Assembly (NCBI GenBank): GCA_964419255.1
Contig: CAYQOU010000049.1
Span: forward strand, 1-31,284
Reading direction: 5' to 3'
DNA: 31,284 bases
DNA from: CAZPHU01 sp964419255
GTDB lineage: Bacteria > Fibrobacterota > Chitinivibrionia > Chitinivibrionales > CAYFVL01
Shown: positions 15,202-23,862 of the stretch, piece after piece
Position numbering within the stretch: position 1 is the stretch's first letter
How the letters are laid out: every line of letters starts with the position of its first letter
The notes under the pieces: generated by a model
The model's database searches: none
Seen by the model: only the letters and a program-made list of their open reading frames with translations
What the model was told of the DNA's origin: nothing
Made by a program: the position numbers and the translations under genes

Positions 15202-17271
15202 ATGACTAATGCTATGACCAATTTACCCCTGGCAGCGCTTGCCGCGGGTGTTCTGGCGCTCCTGTTTGCGATCTGGAAATCAGCATGGATCAACAAGCAG
15301 GATGCCGGCACGGATAAAATGAAGGAGATCGGAGCCGCCGTGCGCGAGGGAGCGATGGCGTTTATGTCTCGTGAGTACAAGGTGTTGGGTGTCTTTGTGA
15401 TTGCCGTGGCGATTCTTTTGGTGTTGGGCTATGAGGCCAATATCAAACTGGTTGCCCTTTCTTTTGTTGTCGGTGCTCTGTGCTCGGGACTTGCCGGATT
15501 CTTCGGCATGCGCGTGGCGACGGCATCCAACATGCGCACCACCAACGGTGCTCGCAGCGGCCTGACCAAGGCTCTTGCGGTTGCGTTCTCCGGTGGTGCG
15601 GTGATGGGGATGTGTGTGGTTGGTCTTGGTCTGGTCGGATTGTCCGGACTTTTTCTGATCTACACCTCCTTTTTCGGAACCGATGTCGCCTCACTGAACA
15701 ATACCGTTCTTCCGATCCTCAACGGATTTGCTCTGGGCGCATCCTCCATCGCGCTGTTTGCCCGCGTGGGTGGTGGTATCTACACCAAGGCTGCCGATGT
15801 CGGCGCCGATCTGGTGGGTAAGGTTGAGGCCGGTATTCCCGAGGACGATCCGCGTAACCCCGCAACCATCGCCGATAACGTCGGTGACAATGTGGGTGAT
15901 GTTGCCGGTATGGGGGCAGACCTTTTCGAATCATACGTCGGAGCGATTATTGGATCGATGGTTCTTGGAGCGACTGCAACCGTTGCGGGGCAGGGTGCGG
16001 GTGAGCTGGTGCTGCTGCCGCTGTTTCTGGCGGGTGTTGGCATCGTCATCTCGATTATCGGAACTTTCTTTGTACGGGTGAAAGAGGGCGGAAATCCTCA
16101 GAGTGCTCTTAATGTGGGTACATTTGGCGCGGCCGGTCTGATGGCTGTGTTGACCTATCCGATCGTGCAGTGGATCGCACCGGCGACCTTCGAGCTTGGT
16201 GGGGTGCAGTATCAGTCCACCGGAATTTTCTGGGCCACAGTCGGTGGTCTGGTCGCGGGGCTTGCCATCGGTATGCTCACCGAATACTACACCGCCGAGG
16301 GGGGAAAGCCGGTGAAGGGAATCGCCGATGCTTCCCAGACCGGTGCTGCCACAAATATCATTTCTGGCCTGGCCACCGGTATGCTTTCGACAGCGCTGCC
16401 GGTTATCTGTATCGGTGGGGCGATTCTGGTTGCGTTCTTTTTCGCAGGTTTGTATGGAATTGCTATTGCTGCTCTGGGTATGCTTGCCACAACCGGTATT
16501 CAGCTTGCCGTCGATGCCTACGGGCCGATCGCCGATAATGCCGGTGGTCTGGCGGAAATGGCCGAGCTTGAGCCGCAGGTTCGTGAGCGCACCGACAAAC
16601 TCGATGCGGTCGGTAACACCACAGCCGCTATCGGTAAAGGTTTTGCCATCGGTTCTGCCGCGCTGACCGCGCTGGCTCTGTTTGCCTCCTACCGCGCGGT
16701 TGTGGGAATCACCTCTATCGATGTGACCGACCCCAAGGTTATGGCCGGTCTGTTTCTGGGTGGGATGCTGCCGTTTCTGTTCTCATCCTTTGCGATGGCT
16801 GCCGTAGGACGTGCTGCGTTTTCGATGATCACCGAAGTTCGTCGTCAGTTCAAGGAAATTCCTGGATTGTTGGAAGGAAAAGCAAAAGCAGACTACGCCC
16901 GCTGTGTGGATATCTCCACCGCCGCGGCGATCAAGGAAATGGTTATTCCGGGGCTTCTGGCCGTGCTCACCCCCCCAGTGGTTGGATTTTTGGGTGGTCC
17001 CGAAATGCTGGGTGGTGTTCTGGCCGGTGTGACCGTTGGTGGTGTTATGATGGCGCTTTTCATGTCAAACACCGGTGGTGCCTGGGATAATGCAAAGAAA
17101 CATATCGAAGGTGGCGCTTTCGGTGGTAAGGGATCGGAGGCTCACAAGGCGGCCGTTATCGGTGATACGGTAGGGGACCCCTTCAAAGATACCGCGGGGC
17201 CTTCCCTGAACATCCTGATCAAGCTCATGAGTGTTGTGTCACTGGTTATTGCACCGCTTCTGGCGAGATGA
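15202..17271 (+). CDS. hppA: Membrane-bound ion-translocating pyrophosphatase, K+-dependent type
   Basis: The 689 residues have about 16 hydrophobic helices, full length for the family. The enzyme hydrolyses cytoplasmic pyrophosphate and pumps H+ or Na+ out of the cell. The PPi/Mg site is intact: GGGIYTKAADVGADLVGKVE, IPEDDPRNPATIADNVGDNV and GDVAGMGADLFESY (about 190-240), YTAEGGKPVKGIADASQTGA, DAYGPIADNAGG, and C-terminal NTGGAWDNAKKHIE and GDTVGDPFKDTAGPSLN. In the potassium signature the sequence GNTTAAIGKG has Ala475 and Gly478 where K+-independent enzymes have Lys and Thr, so K+-dependent. Whether it pumps Na+, H+ or both cannot be read safely here. TGGAGGG lies 6 nt before ATG 15202. 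A terminator follows, so it is a single-gene unit. Confidence 0.97.
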   Translation: MTNAMTNLPLAALAAGVLALLFAIWKSAWINKQDAGTDKMKEIGAAVREGAMAFMSREYKVLGVFVIAVAILLVLGYEANIKLVALSFVVGALCSGLAGFFGMRVATASNMRTTNGARSGLTKALAVAFSGGAVMGMCVVGLGLVGLSGLFLIYTSFFGTDVASLNNTVLPILNGFALGASSIALFARVGGGIYTKAADVGADLVGKVEAGIPEDDPRNPATIADNVGDNVGDVAGMGADLFESYVGAIIGSMVLGATATVAGQGAGELVLLPLFLAGVGIVISIIGTFFVRVKEGGNPQSALNVGTFGAAGLMAVLTYPIVQWIAPATFELGGVQYQSTGIFWATVGGLVAGLAIGMLTEYYTAEGGKPVKGIADASQTGAATNIISGLATGMLSTALPVICIGGAILVAFFFAGLYGIAIAALGMLATTGIQLAVDAYGPIADNAGGLAEMAELEPQVRERTDKLDAVGNTTAAIGKGFAIGSAALTALALFASYRAVVGITSIDVTDPKVMAGLFLGGMLPFLFSSFAMAAVGRAAFSMITEVRRQFKEIPGLLEGKAKADYARCVDISTAAAIKEMVIPGLLAVLTPPVVGFLGGPEMLGGVLAGVTVGGVMMALFMSNTGGAWDNAKKHIEGGAFGGKGSEAHKAAVIGDTVGDPFKDTAGPSLNILIKLMSVVSLVIAPLLAR

Positions 17272-17309
17272 TTCATTTCTGAAACAAGGCTTGATGAGGT
17301 AAAGTGTAC

Positions 17310-17356
17310 CGGCATATTGTTTTGCATATATATCAGCAGAGCAATATGCCGTTTTT
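17310..17356 (+). terminator. Rho-independent terminator of hppA
   Basis: CGGCATATTG (17310-17319) pairs over 10 bp with CAATATGCCG (17342-17351) around a 22-nt AT-rich loop, followed by TTTTT. It starts 39 nt after the hppA stop. Confidence 0.85.
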
Positions 17357-17448
17357 ATTTGATGGATTAAACGTCCTTAAATAGAGTCTGGAAAAAGCCG
17401 TAATAGTAAAAATATTGGATAAACCGATAACGATAGAAAGGACTGGCC

Positions 17449-18024
17449 ATGAGTGTCATTCCCGCATCTCAGATTAGAAACGGAATGGTTATAATCTACG
17501 AAAACGAGCCGTATAAGGTAGTAAACTTCCGTTTTACCATGCAGGGCAGAGGATCAAACACTATCCCCTGTAAGCTGAAAAGCCTTATTTCCGGCGCCTC
17601 CGCCGAGCCGAGATTCCGTTCAGATGATAAGATCGAGCGTGCATTTATTGAGGAAAAAGAGATGGAATACCTATATGAGGATGGCGAAGATGTCTGGTTT
17701 ATGAATCCGGAAGATTTCGACCAGTTCTCCCTGAAAAAAGACGAACTCGAGGACGTCATGGGTTATCTTCTTCCCAATATGCGCGTGCAGATTCAGTTCT
17801 ATGAAGGAAAGGCAATCGGTGTGACCCCGCCAAATACCGTCCAGCTTAAGGTGGTCGAAACAGAGCCGTCCATTAAAGGCGCCACAGCATCGGGAAACGT
17901 TACCAAACCCGCAAAATTGGAGACCGGAATAACCGTGCAGGTACCGATGTTTATTGAGCGGGATGATGTTCTTATTATCAACACGCAAACCGGTGAATAC
18001 CAGGGGCGTCCGGGGAAGAGCTGA
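17449..18024 (+). CDS. efp: Translation elongation factor P, arginine-tip variant
   Basis: The 191 residues cover the three beta-barrel domains: KOW-like N-terminal (1-65), central OB (66-130) and C-terminal OB ending IERDDVLIINTQTGEYQGR. EF-P binds between P and E sites and relieves ribosomes stalled at polyproline. The tip loop reads FRFTMQGRGSNTIPCKLKSL; residue 34 is Arg where the common E. coli type has the lysine modified by EpmA/EpmB. Arg-tip EF-Ps are known, and in Pseudomonas-type proteins the Arg is rhamnosylated by EarP. No EarP or EpmA gene lies in the window, and the loop lacks the PGN pattern of the EarP type, so the modification status is open. AAAGGA lies 8 nt before ATG 17449. 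Confidence 0.95.
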   Translation: MSVIPASQIRNGMVIIYENEPYKVVNFRFTMQGRGSNTIPCKLKSLISGASAEPRFRSDDKIERAFIEEKEMEYLYEDGEDVWFMNPEDFDQFSLKKDELEDVMGYLLPNMRVQIQFYEGKAIGVTPPNTVQLKVVETEPSIKGATASGNVTKPAKLETGITVQVPMFIERDDVLIINTQTGEYQGRPGKS

Positions 18025-18051
18025 TTCCATCTTTTCACAATCGAGTCTGAA

Positions 18052-18077
18052 AAAGGCGGCAACTTTTTGTCGCCTTT
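18052..18077. terminator. Bidirectional terminator between efp and the FecR-like gene
   Basis: AAAGGCGGCAA (18052-18062), loop CTTT, TTGTCGCCTTT (18067-18077), 11 pairs including one G-T wobble. It lies between convergent genes. On the reverse strand the stem leads into TTTTTC, a fair T-tract, and it overlaps the stop of the reverse gene. Confidence 0.7.
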
Positions 18078-19321
18078 CATTTCTGGACTTCCTTTACTAT
18101 CATGGCGGCGCAGTGTTCCAGGCTCTGCTCGACAGCTTTGCCCAGGATAGAATTCACGAAAAGCGAATCTCTGCTGTCGAATGAAAAGGCGCCAATCGTC
18201 TCCCAGCCGGTTTCCGCTCCGTTGGGCCCACTGACCTGGCCGGAAGCGACTGCATCGATAATGGTGCTGTCGCGGGTGAGATCGTGTACGCGGATCTCCA
18301 CCTTCACATCTGCCACCCGAAACTCGTTGTATTCATCCGCCGATGCGGTCATTTCGGCCCGTTGCGACAGTTCGAATCGTCTGATCGTTCCATCCACGAC
18401 ATAACGACTCTTTCTCCAATCCCCGAAAGAGTAAGGATCATCTATGAGGCTGTCGACATATTCGACGGCGATATCGGTAAACCCGTCGCGAATCCTTTGC
18501 GCAAGCATCGAAGCGATAGTGTGTCCCGGTTGCCATGATCCCTCGTAGCCCGAGCTATCTTTCAAGGGTATAAAGGTTATCTTATTCTCCAATTTCCCCG
18601 AGATTATGGCATGATTTCGTCTGGCCTTTTGTATCTGAAGGCTGATTTCCCTGTCTACGATATCCGCGGGAACCCACCCCCTGAGCGAATCCAACTCGGC
18701 ATCCTTGAGTGCACGTGGCGGCGATGGCTGTGAATCTGCGGGTACGGCCACCTTATACCCGGCGGAAATGATGCGCCTATTTGAATGAGTGATATTGCGC
18801 AGCCGCACCGAGCCGCTGAGCACTCGGGAGATGGTGCGGCTGCTACTGTCAACATGCACCCAAAAGGATGTTTCGCCAAAGGTGAACGAAGTCTTTGGTG
18901 TGTAAACCCTGGTGTGGTAGCGAGTAGCATCCTGTGAGGGAAGCTTCTGCTTAATCACAAGGAAAACAGAGCCTGCAAACACGGTAATCTGTCGGGAAAT
19001 GATCTGGGTGGATTGAGAAGCTTTTGTGGTAAGGAGCAGATGGGTGTTTTCTCCTGCAAATAGATATGATTCATCGGGCCATCTCAGACGGATATGAGAA
19101 TCTTCGTGTAGCTTTATGAAACCGTCCTGATGGAGAGAATTCTCATGACTCAGTCTGTTCCACTGACGGGTTCCACTGTATTGAAACCGGACCTCGCCAA
19201 AAAGAGAATCGACCAGGATTTTATCATCGAATGATTCGTCCTGCCGGCTTGCCGGGGAGTCGACATGCAAAAAAAGCAGGAAAAGAAAACAGAGGACTCC
19301 CGAAAGAGAATGGATATTCAT
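18077..19321 (-). CDS. FecR-domain protein with C-terminal CsgG/LpoB-like domain
   Basis: The 414 residues have a signal peptide (about 1-25, hydrophobic GVLCFLFLLFLHV), then a FecR-type beta domain: LVDSLFGEVRFQYSG, DGFIKLHEDSHIRLRWPDE, TQIISRQITVFAGSVFLVI, TPKTSFTFGETSFWVHV and RVLSGSVRLRNI (about 36-178). A Pro-rich linker (PADSQPSPPRALKD) leads to a second domain (about 245-410) with KITFIPLKDSSGYEGSW, SMLAQRIRDGF, RYVVDGTIRRFELS, VKVEIRVHD and AVEQSLEHCAAMIVKEV, which resembles CsgG/TolB-N-like folds. No TonB box or sigma-factor gene is adjacent, so classical FecR anti-sigma signalling is unlikely; it is probably a periplasmic or outer-membrane-associated envelope protein. The second half is recognised less surely than the first. 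Confidence 0.7.
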   Translation of the reverse strand: MNIHSLSGVLCFLFLLFLHVDSPASRQDESFDDKILVDSLFGEVRFQYSGTRQWNRLSHENSLHQDGFIKLHEDSHIRLRWPDESYLFAGENTHLLLTTKASQSTQIISRQITVFAGSVFLVIKQKLPSQDATRYHTRVYTPKTSFTFGETSFWVHVDSSSRTISRVLSGSVRLRNITHSNRRIISAGYKVAVPADSQPSPPRALKDAELDSLRGWVPADIVDREISLQIQKARRNHAIISGKLENKITFIPLKDSSGYEGSWQPGHTIASMLAQRIRDGFTDIAVEYVDSLIDDPYSFGDWRKSRYVVDGTIRRFELSQRAEMTASADEYNEFRVADVKVEIRVHDLTRDSTIIDAVASGQVSGPNGAETGWETIGAFSFDSRDSLFVNSILGKAVEQSLEHCAAMIVKEVQK

Positions 19322-19516
19322 AACATGATTATATCCTTAAAAAGTCTATTAGACAATGATTGTCAGGCACAAAACAGCCGGACCGGCTTGCAGATTGTGG
19401 CACTGGTCAGAAAAGGGGGATTTCATCTGTAAAAAAAACATTTGTGAAGGCCGGCCAATAACAACAGGCGTGGATACATTCATTATATTTGTAAGATTGT
19501 TTATCACCGTCGAAAG

Positions 19517-19545
19517 TTGAATACATACAGGTTCCCGTGTAATAT
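19517..19545 (+). promoter_or_regulatory. Sigma-70-type promoter of ilvD
   Basis: TTGAAT (19517-19522), a 17-bp spacer, and TAATAT (19540-19545), a good match to TTGACA-17-TATAAT, about 100 nt before the ilvD start. No leader peptide rich in Ile, Leu or Val was seen between it and ilvD, so no attenuator is evident. The rest of 19322-19643 shows no gene. Confidence 0.6.
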
Positions 19546-19643
19546 CAATTTATTTTTTCGAGCGGCTTTTCGCCTATTCTGCGGTGTAAGGTCGGTCTAA
19601 GGATATACAGAGGACATATCAAGAAAATATAAAGGAGAAAAAA

Positions 19644-21482
19644 ATGGCAATACCGCTTCGCAGCGCTACCTCCACTCAGGGGCGTAGAATGGCCGGGGCA
19701 CGCAGTCTCTGGCGGGCAAATGGCATGAAGGAAGAGCAGCTTGGCAAACCGATCATTGCGGTGGTCAATTCCTTTACTCAGTTTGTACCCGGACACATGC
19801 ATCTCCATGAGATTGGGCAGCAGGTGAAAAAGCGCATAGAGCAATCGGGATGTTTTGCCGCGGAATTCAACACGATCGCTATCGACGATGGAATCGCTAT
19901 GGGCCATGGCGGGATGCTCTACTCGCTTCCTTCCCGGGAGTTGATCGCCGACAGTGTGGAATACATGGTCAACGCTCACTGTGCCGATGCCATGGTATGT
20001 ATCAGCAACTGTGATAAGATCACTCCGGGGATGCTTATCGCCGCCATGCGGCTGAACATACCGGCGATCTTTGTATCCGGCGGTCCCATGGAGGCGGGGG
20101 TTATGGGCAAGAAGAGCCTGGATCTTATCGATGCGATGGTTATGGCCGCCGACAAGAACGTGACCGATGAGGATGTGGCACAGGTGGAGATGGCAGCATG
20201 TCCGACCTGTGGATCCTGTTCGGGGATGTTTACCGCAAACTCCATGAACTGCCTGACCGAGGCACTGGGGCTGGCGTTTCCCGGAAACGGAACAATCGTA
20301 GCCACCCACAAAAACCGTCTCATGCTGTTTGAAAAGGCGGCATCCCGGATCGTGGAGCTCACCGAGCGCTACTACATGCAGGGTGATCGCTCTGTTCTTC
20401 CCCGGTCGATTGCAAGCAAGGCGGCCTTTCTCAACGCCATGTCACTGGATATCGCCATGGGTGGCTCAACCAACACGGTGCTTCATCTGCTGGGCATTGC
20501 GCAGGCTGCGGAGGTCGATTTTACCATGCAGGATATCGACAGGCTCTCCCGCAAGGTTCCCAACCTCTGTAAGGTGGCTCCCAGTTCAGACCACCACGTA
20601 CAGGATGTCAACCGTGCCGGTGGCGTGCTGTCGATAATGGGAGAGCTGGACCGGCAGGGGCTTTTGGATACCTCGGTGGGGCGAATCGATTACGATACGC
20701 TCAAACAAGCTTTGGATGAATACGATCTGGTTCGTCCCACGGTCACCGAGCAGGCCAGAGAGCTCTGGTGCAGTGCTCCCGGGGGAAGGAAAAATCTGGC
20801 ACTCGGTTCGCAGGATAACAGGTATGAGCGGCTTGATACCGATCGTGCGGGCGGGTGTATCAGAGACATGGATCATGCATACAGCAGAGATGGTGGTCTG
20901 GCCGTGTTGTTTGGAAATATCGCCGGCAGAGGTTGCATAGTCAAGACGGCGGGTGTCGATGAGTCGATTCTGAAGTTTACCGGTCCGGCAAAGGTGTACG
21001 AGTCACAGGAGGATGCCTGCGATGCAATCCTTGGGGGCGAGGTAGGTGCCGGGGATGTGGTGGTTATCCGCTACGAGGGGCCCAGGGGAGGGCCGGGAAT
21101 GCAGGAGATGCTGTACCCGACATCCTATCTGAAATCGATTCATCTTGGCAAGCAGTGCGCCCTTATCACCGATGGCAGGTTTTCGGGGGGGACAAGCGGG
21201 CTTTCTATCGGGCATGTATCGCCGGAGGCGGCCGCCGGAGGAGAAATCGCCCTGATTCGCCAGGGCGATATAATCCGGATAGACATTCCCGGAAGAACCA
21301 TCGATGTTGAGGTCAGCGACCAGGTGCTTGAGCAGCGGCGAAAAGAGGAGCTGGAGAAGGGTAAAAAGGCATTCACGCCGCGCAATCGCAGGCGAGAGGT
21401 CTCTCAGGCACTTAAAGCATACGCGCTGTTTGCATCCTCGGCCGATACCGGTGCGGTTCGGAAATTGCCGGAGGATGTTTGA
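19644..21482 (+). CDS. ilvD: Dihydroxy-acid dehydratase
   Basis: The 612 residues align along the whole length with E. coli IlvD. The enzyme dehydrates 2,3-dihydroxy-3-methyl acids in isoleucine and valine synthesis, using an Fe-S cluster and Mg2+. Visible marks are NSFTQFVPGHMHL, DDGIAMGHGGMLYSLPSREL, cluster ligand Cys123 in SNCDKITPGM, CPTCGSCSGMFTANS (186-200), MGGSTNTVLH, DGRFSGGTSGLSIGHVSPEA with the catalytic Ser, and the end QALKAYALFASSADTGAVR. AAAGGAG 6 nt before ATG 19644 fixes the start. It stands alone, not in an ilv operon. The close resemblance to the enterobacterial form may be conservation or an old transfer; I cannot tell from one sequence. Confidence 0.97.
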   Translation: MAIPLRSATSTQGRRMAGARSLWRANGMKEEQLGKPIIAVVNSFTQFVPGHMHLHEIGQQVKKRIEQSGCFAAEFNTIAIDDGIAMGHGGMLYSLPSRELIADSVEYMVNAHCADAMVCISNCDKITPGMLIAAMRLNIPAIFVSGGPMEAGVMGKKSLDLIDAMVMAADKNVTDEDVAQVEMAACPTCGSCSGMFTANSMNCLTEALGLAFPGNGTIVATHKNRLMLFEKAASRIVELTERYYMQGDRSVLPRSIASKAAFLNAMSLDIAMGGSTNTVLHLLGIAQAAEVDFTMQDIDRLSRKVPNLCKVAPSSDHHVQDVNRAGGVLSIMGELDRQGLLDTSVGRIDYDTLKQALDEYDLVRPTVTEQARELWCSAPGGRKNLALGSQDNRYERLDTDRAGGCIRDMDHAYSRDGGLAVLFGNIAGRGCIVKTAGVDESILKFTGPAKVYESQEDACDAILGGEVGAGDVVVIRYEGPRGGPGMQEMLYPTSYLKSIHLGKQCALITDGRFSGGTSGLSIGHVSPEAAAGGEIALIRQGDIIRIDIPGRTIDVEVSDQVLEQRRKEELEKGKKAFTPRNRRREVSQALKAYALFASSADTGAVRKLPEDV

Positions 21483-21491
21483 CACCTAAAA

Positions 21492-21634
21492 TGAGCGGTT
21501 GTGAGTGGATGAATTGCCAAAATGCCTCGAGGGGTTCGAAGTAATTGCGCGGAATACCCGCTGCGGTATTTCCAAGATTGCTGAAACTCTTCTGCTCCAA
21601 GGCATTGAGCAAATCTCCGTGAGAGAATCGCTCA
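21492..21634. repeat. 143-bp stretch bounded by inverted repeats TGAGCGGTT/AATCGCTCA, related to 27945-27984
   Basis: TGAGCGGTT (21492-21500) pairs with AATCGCTCA (21626-21634), with one G-T wobble. Inside is a hairpin built from GGAATACC and GGTATTTCC. The outer arms and flanks (GAGCGGTTnTGnGnGGAT at the left, GAGAATCGCTnAGTTT at the right) recur at 27945-27985 after ftsY. It may be a small non-autonomous mobile element, a relic of one, or a shared transcript-end structure. A minus-strand frame inside (21412-21612) has no recognisable protein. Confidence 0.4.
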
Positions 21635-21672
21635 GTTTAGCTGACAGTGGCTATAACGGGTGAGGAATGCTT

Positions 21673-21701
21673 TTGGTATACCACAGACAGTTTTACATAA
21701 T
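21673..21701 (+). promoter_or_regulatory. Candidate promoter of the tRNA-Leu gene
   Basis: TTGGTA (21673-21678), 17-bp spacer, CATAAT (21696-21701); the -10 matches five of six consensus bases, and it sits about 27 nt before the mature tRNA 5' end. Confidence 0.5.
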
Positions 21702-21727
21702 GTATATTAAACGACTGTTTGTGAGCT

Positions 21728-21811
21728 GCGGAAGTGGTGGAATAGGTAGACGCGCTAGGTTCAGGACCTAGTAAGGGCAACCTTGTGGGGGTTCGACTCC
21801 CCCCTTCCGCA
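21728..21811 (+). tRNA. tRNA-Leu (anticodon CAG)
   Basis: Acceptor GCGGAAG (21728-21734) pairs with CTTCCGC (21804-21810), discriminator A21811. The anticodon arm is CTAGG-TTCAGGA-CCTAG with anticodon CAG at 21762-21764. The variable arm GTAAGGGCAACCTTGT is long, as in class II tRNAs, and the T arm contains GGTTCGACTCC. CCA is not encoded. It reads CUG codons. It lies between ilvD and mutL. Confidence 0.97.
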
Positions 21812-21868
21812 TATCAAAAAAGCCTTCCTCGTAGAATTGTTCATCCCAATTAAACATATTCGGATCAC

Positions 21869-23722
21869 ATGACATCAGATTCTGATAGAATCCATATTTT
21901 GCCACAGGTGGTAACCGACAAGATCGCCGCCGGTGAGGTTATCGAACGTCCTGCATCGGTGATAAAGGAGCTTGTCGAGAATGCAATCGATGCGGGGGCC
22001 GATCGCATCGAGGTGACTGTCAACGATGGTGGTTTTTCGCTCATAAGGGTTACCGATAACGGAAGCGGCATGTCCGAGCAGGATCTCAGTCGATGCACTA
22101 TCCGCCATGCCACAAGTAAGATCCGGCATATAGAAGATCTGTTTACCATCGCCACCCTGGGGTTTCGCGGAGAGGCGCTTGCCAGTATCGGTTCGGTGAG
22201 TCGGATGAAAGTGACAAGCTCCGCCACCGGCGAGGGGCTGGGCAGTGAGCTGAGCTGTGAGGGGGGCATTCTCTCCGATATCATACCGGTTGCCCACATG
22301 CAGGGTACATCCATCGAGTGCCGCGATCTTTTCTACAATGTGCCTGCCCGCAAGAAATTCATGAAGAGTCAGAAGGCTGAGCGCATGGCGGTGATGCGGT
22401 TGATGGAGCAGATGGTCGTTCCCTATCCGGCTATCCATTTTACCGTCACCTGCGACGGCAGACGGCTGCTGGATGTACCGCGCGTGGAGACAACCCTTAT
22501 GCGTATCGCGCAGGTTGCCGGAAGTGAATTTGCCAAAAAACTGATAACCTGCTCCGCCGAGGGCCAGGGCATGGATGCACTCTTATATATCTGTGCTCCT
22601 CACGACGCCACTCCTCGTCCACGTTTCCAGAACCTTTATGTGAATCTGCGCCGCATCGACTGCGATTCGATCACCTACGGAATCCGGGAAGCGTTCTCTC
22701 GTTTTATCACTTCGCATTTTAAACCCGCATGGTTTTGTTTTCTGGATGTAGATCCCCACCATATAGACGTTAACGTCCATCCGACAAAACAGCGGGTCAA
22801 ATTCGATGACGACAGGAGACTTTTTTCATTCGTCTTTCACATGGTCGAGCGGGGGCTCACCGACGACATTCAGCAAGACGTAAGCACTATCGGTGGTGAG
22901 ATGGCTCATCCCTCCACTCAGGTCAGTGAACGGCCTAATTTTTCCATCGCCCGCGATTCACAGCCCTCGGATCAGAAACCATCCGGTATCTCTCCGGGCG
23001 AAGATACTCCCGGGCCTTTACCCCACGACCGTTCCGATAAAAAAAGGGGCCAGACTGCCCTTTCTTTCTTCTCGGTGGTTCACTCCGAAAAGAAAGATGT
23101 TGCCGATGCCGGGGAAAAGGGGGTACAATTATCACAGGAACAATGGGATCTGATTCCCTGCTATCAAATCCATAAGATGTATATTCTGGCGCCGATCAAA
23201 AAAGGGATTCTTCTTATTGATCAGCATGCCGCCCACGAACGTATACTCTACGAGCAGGCAATCCAAGACCTGCAGGTCGGTCGTGCGGAATCGCAGCGGT
23301 TGTTGTTTCCGATAGTAATCGAGTTGACCGGCACCGAAAAGAGCGTGATCATGAGCGGACGGGACCATTTTAACTCGCTTGGATTCGATTTGCAGGATTT
23401 CGGTGGGCAGTCGGTTGCGATTTCCGCAATACCGGCCGCTGGCTTCTTGAAAGATTCTACCGCCGAAGAAGCTGTCAGGGAGATGATTCAGTTTCTTCTG
23501 GAAGAAAAAGACCAGTCGATTCTCTCCGAGCCTCAAAAAAGGTATGCCGCGGCCTTTGCCTGTGGCGCGGCGATAAAGACCGGACAGATTCTCAAGCAGG
23601 AGGAGATGAATTCGCTTCTCAACAGACTCTTTGCCGCCGAAAACCCGTACATTTGTCCTCATGGAAGGCCGACACTGGTACGAATATCCCTGGATGAGCT
23701 CTCGCGAAGATTTCTGCGTTAA
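21869..23722 (+). CDS. mutL: DNA mismatch repair protein MutL (endonuclease type)
   Basis: The 617 residues have a GHKL ATPase at the N-terminus: IAAGEVIERPASVIKELVEN with E34 and N38, VTDNGSGM (61-68) and TLGFRGEALASIG (96-108). A transducer domain with HPTKQRVKF follows, then a disordered linker (about 340-415) and a C-terminal dimerisation domain. That domain keeps the nicking-endonuclease motif DQHAAHERILYE (451-462), ACGAAIKTG, and CPHGRPTL near the end. MutL couples MutS mismatch recognition to strand incision; the motif means it can nick DNA itself, as in bacteria lacking MutH. ATG 21869 has only a weak ribosome site. No mutS lies in the window. Confidence 0.97.
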   Translation: MTSDSDRIHILPQVVTDKIAAGEVIERPASVIKELVENAIDAGADRIEVTVNDGGFSLIRVTDNGSGMSEQDLSRCTIRHATSKIRHIEDLFTIATLGFRGEALASIGSVSRMKVTSSATGEGLGSELSCEGGILSDIIPVAHMQGTSIECRDLFYNVPARKKFMKSQKAERMAVMRLMEQMVVPYPAIHFTVTCDGRRLLDVPRVETTLMRIAQVAGSEFAKKLITCSAEGQGMDALLYICAPHDATPRPRFQNLYVNLRRIDCDSITYGIREAFSRFITSHFKPAWFCFLDVDPHHIDVNVHPTKQRVKFDDDRRLFSFVFHMVERGLTDDIQQDVSTIGGEMAHPSTQVSERPNFSIARDSQPSDQKPSGISPGEDTPGPLPHDRSDKKRGQTALSFFSVVHSEKKDVADAGEKGVQLSQEQWDLIPCYQIHKMYILAPIKKGILLIDQHAAHERILYEQAIQDLQVGRAESQRLLFPIVIELTGTEKSVIMSGRDHFNSLGFDLQDFGGQSVAISAIPAAGFLKDSTAEEAVREMIQFLLEEKDQSILSEPQKRYAAAFACGAAIKTGQILKQEEMNSLLNRLFAAENPYICPHGRPTLVRISLDELSRRFLR

Positions 23723-23862
23723 GCCGTCCGTTTTTATATCTTGTGTCTAACCGTGTATACTTTTTCTTCTGTAGCCCGGATTCATATGGATAATGGAAAT
23801 CACGTAATCGATCTGCCGCAGCAGTTTGCCTGCATTAAACATTCATCAAATAAAACCAGTAT

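Noticed and set aside
19396..19415. Sigma-54 promoter (TGGCAC element)
   Set aside because: TGGCAC near 19400 lacks the TTGC element at the required spacing.
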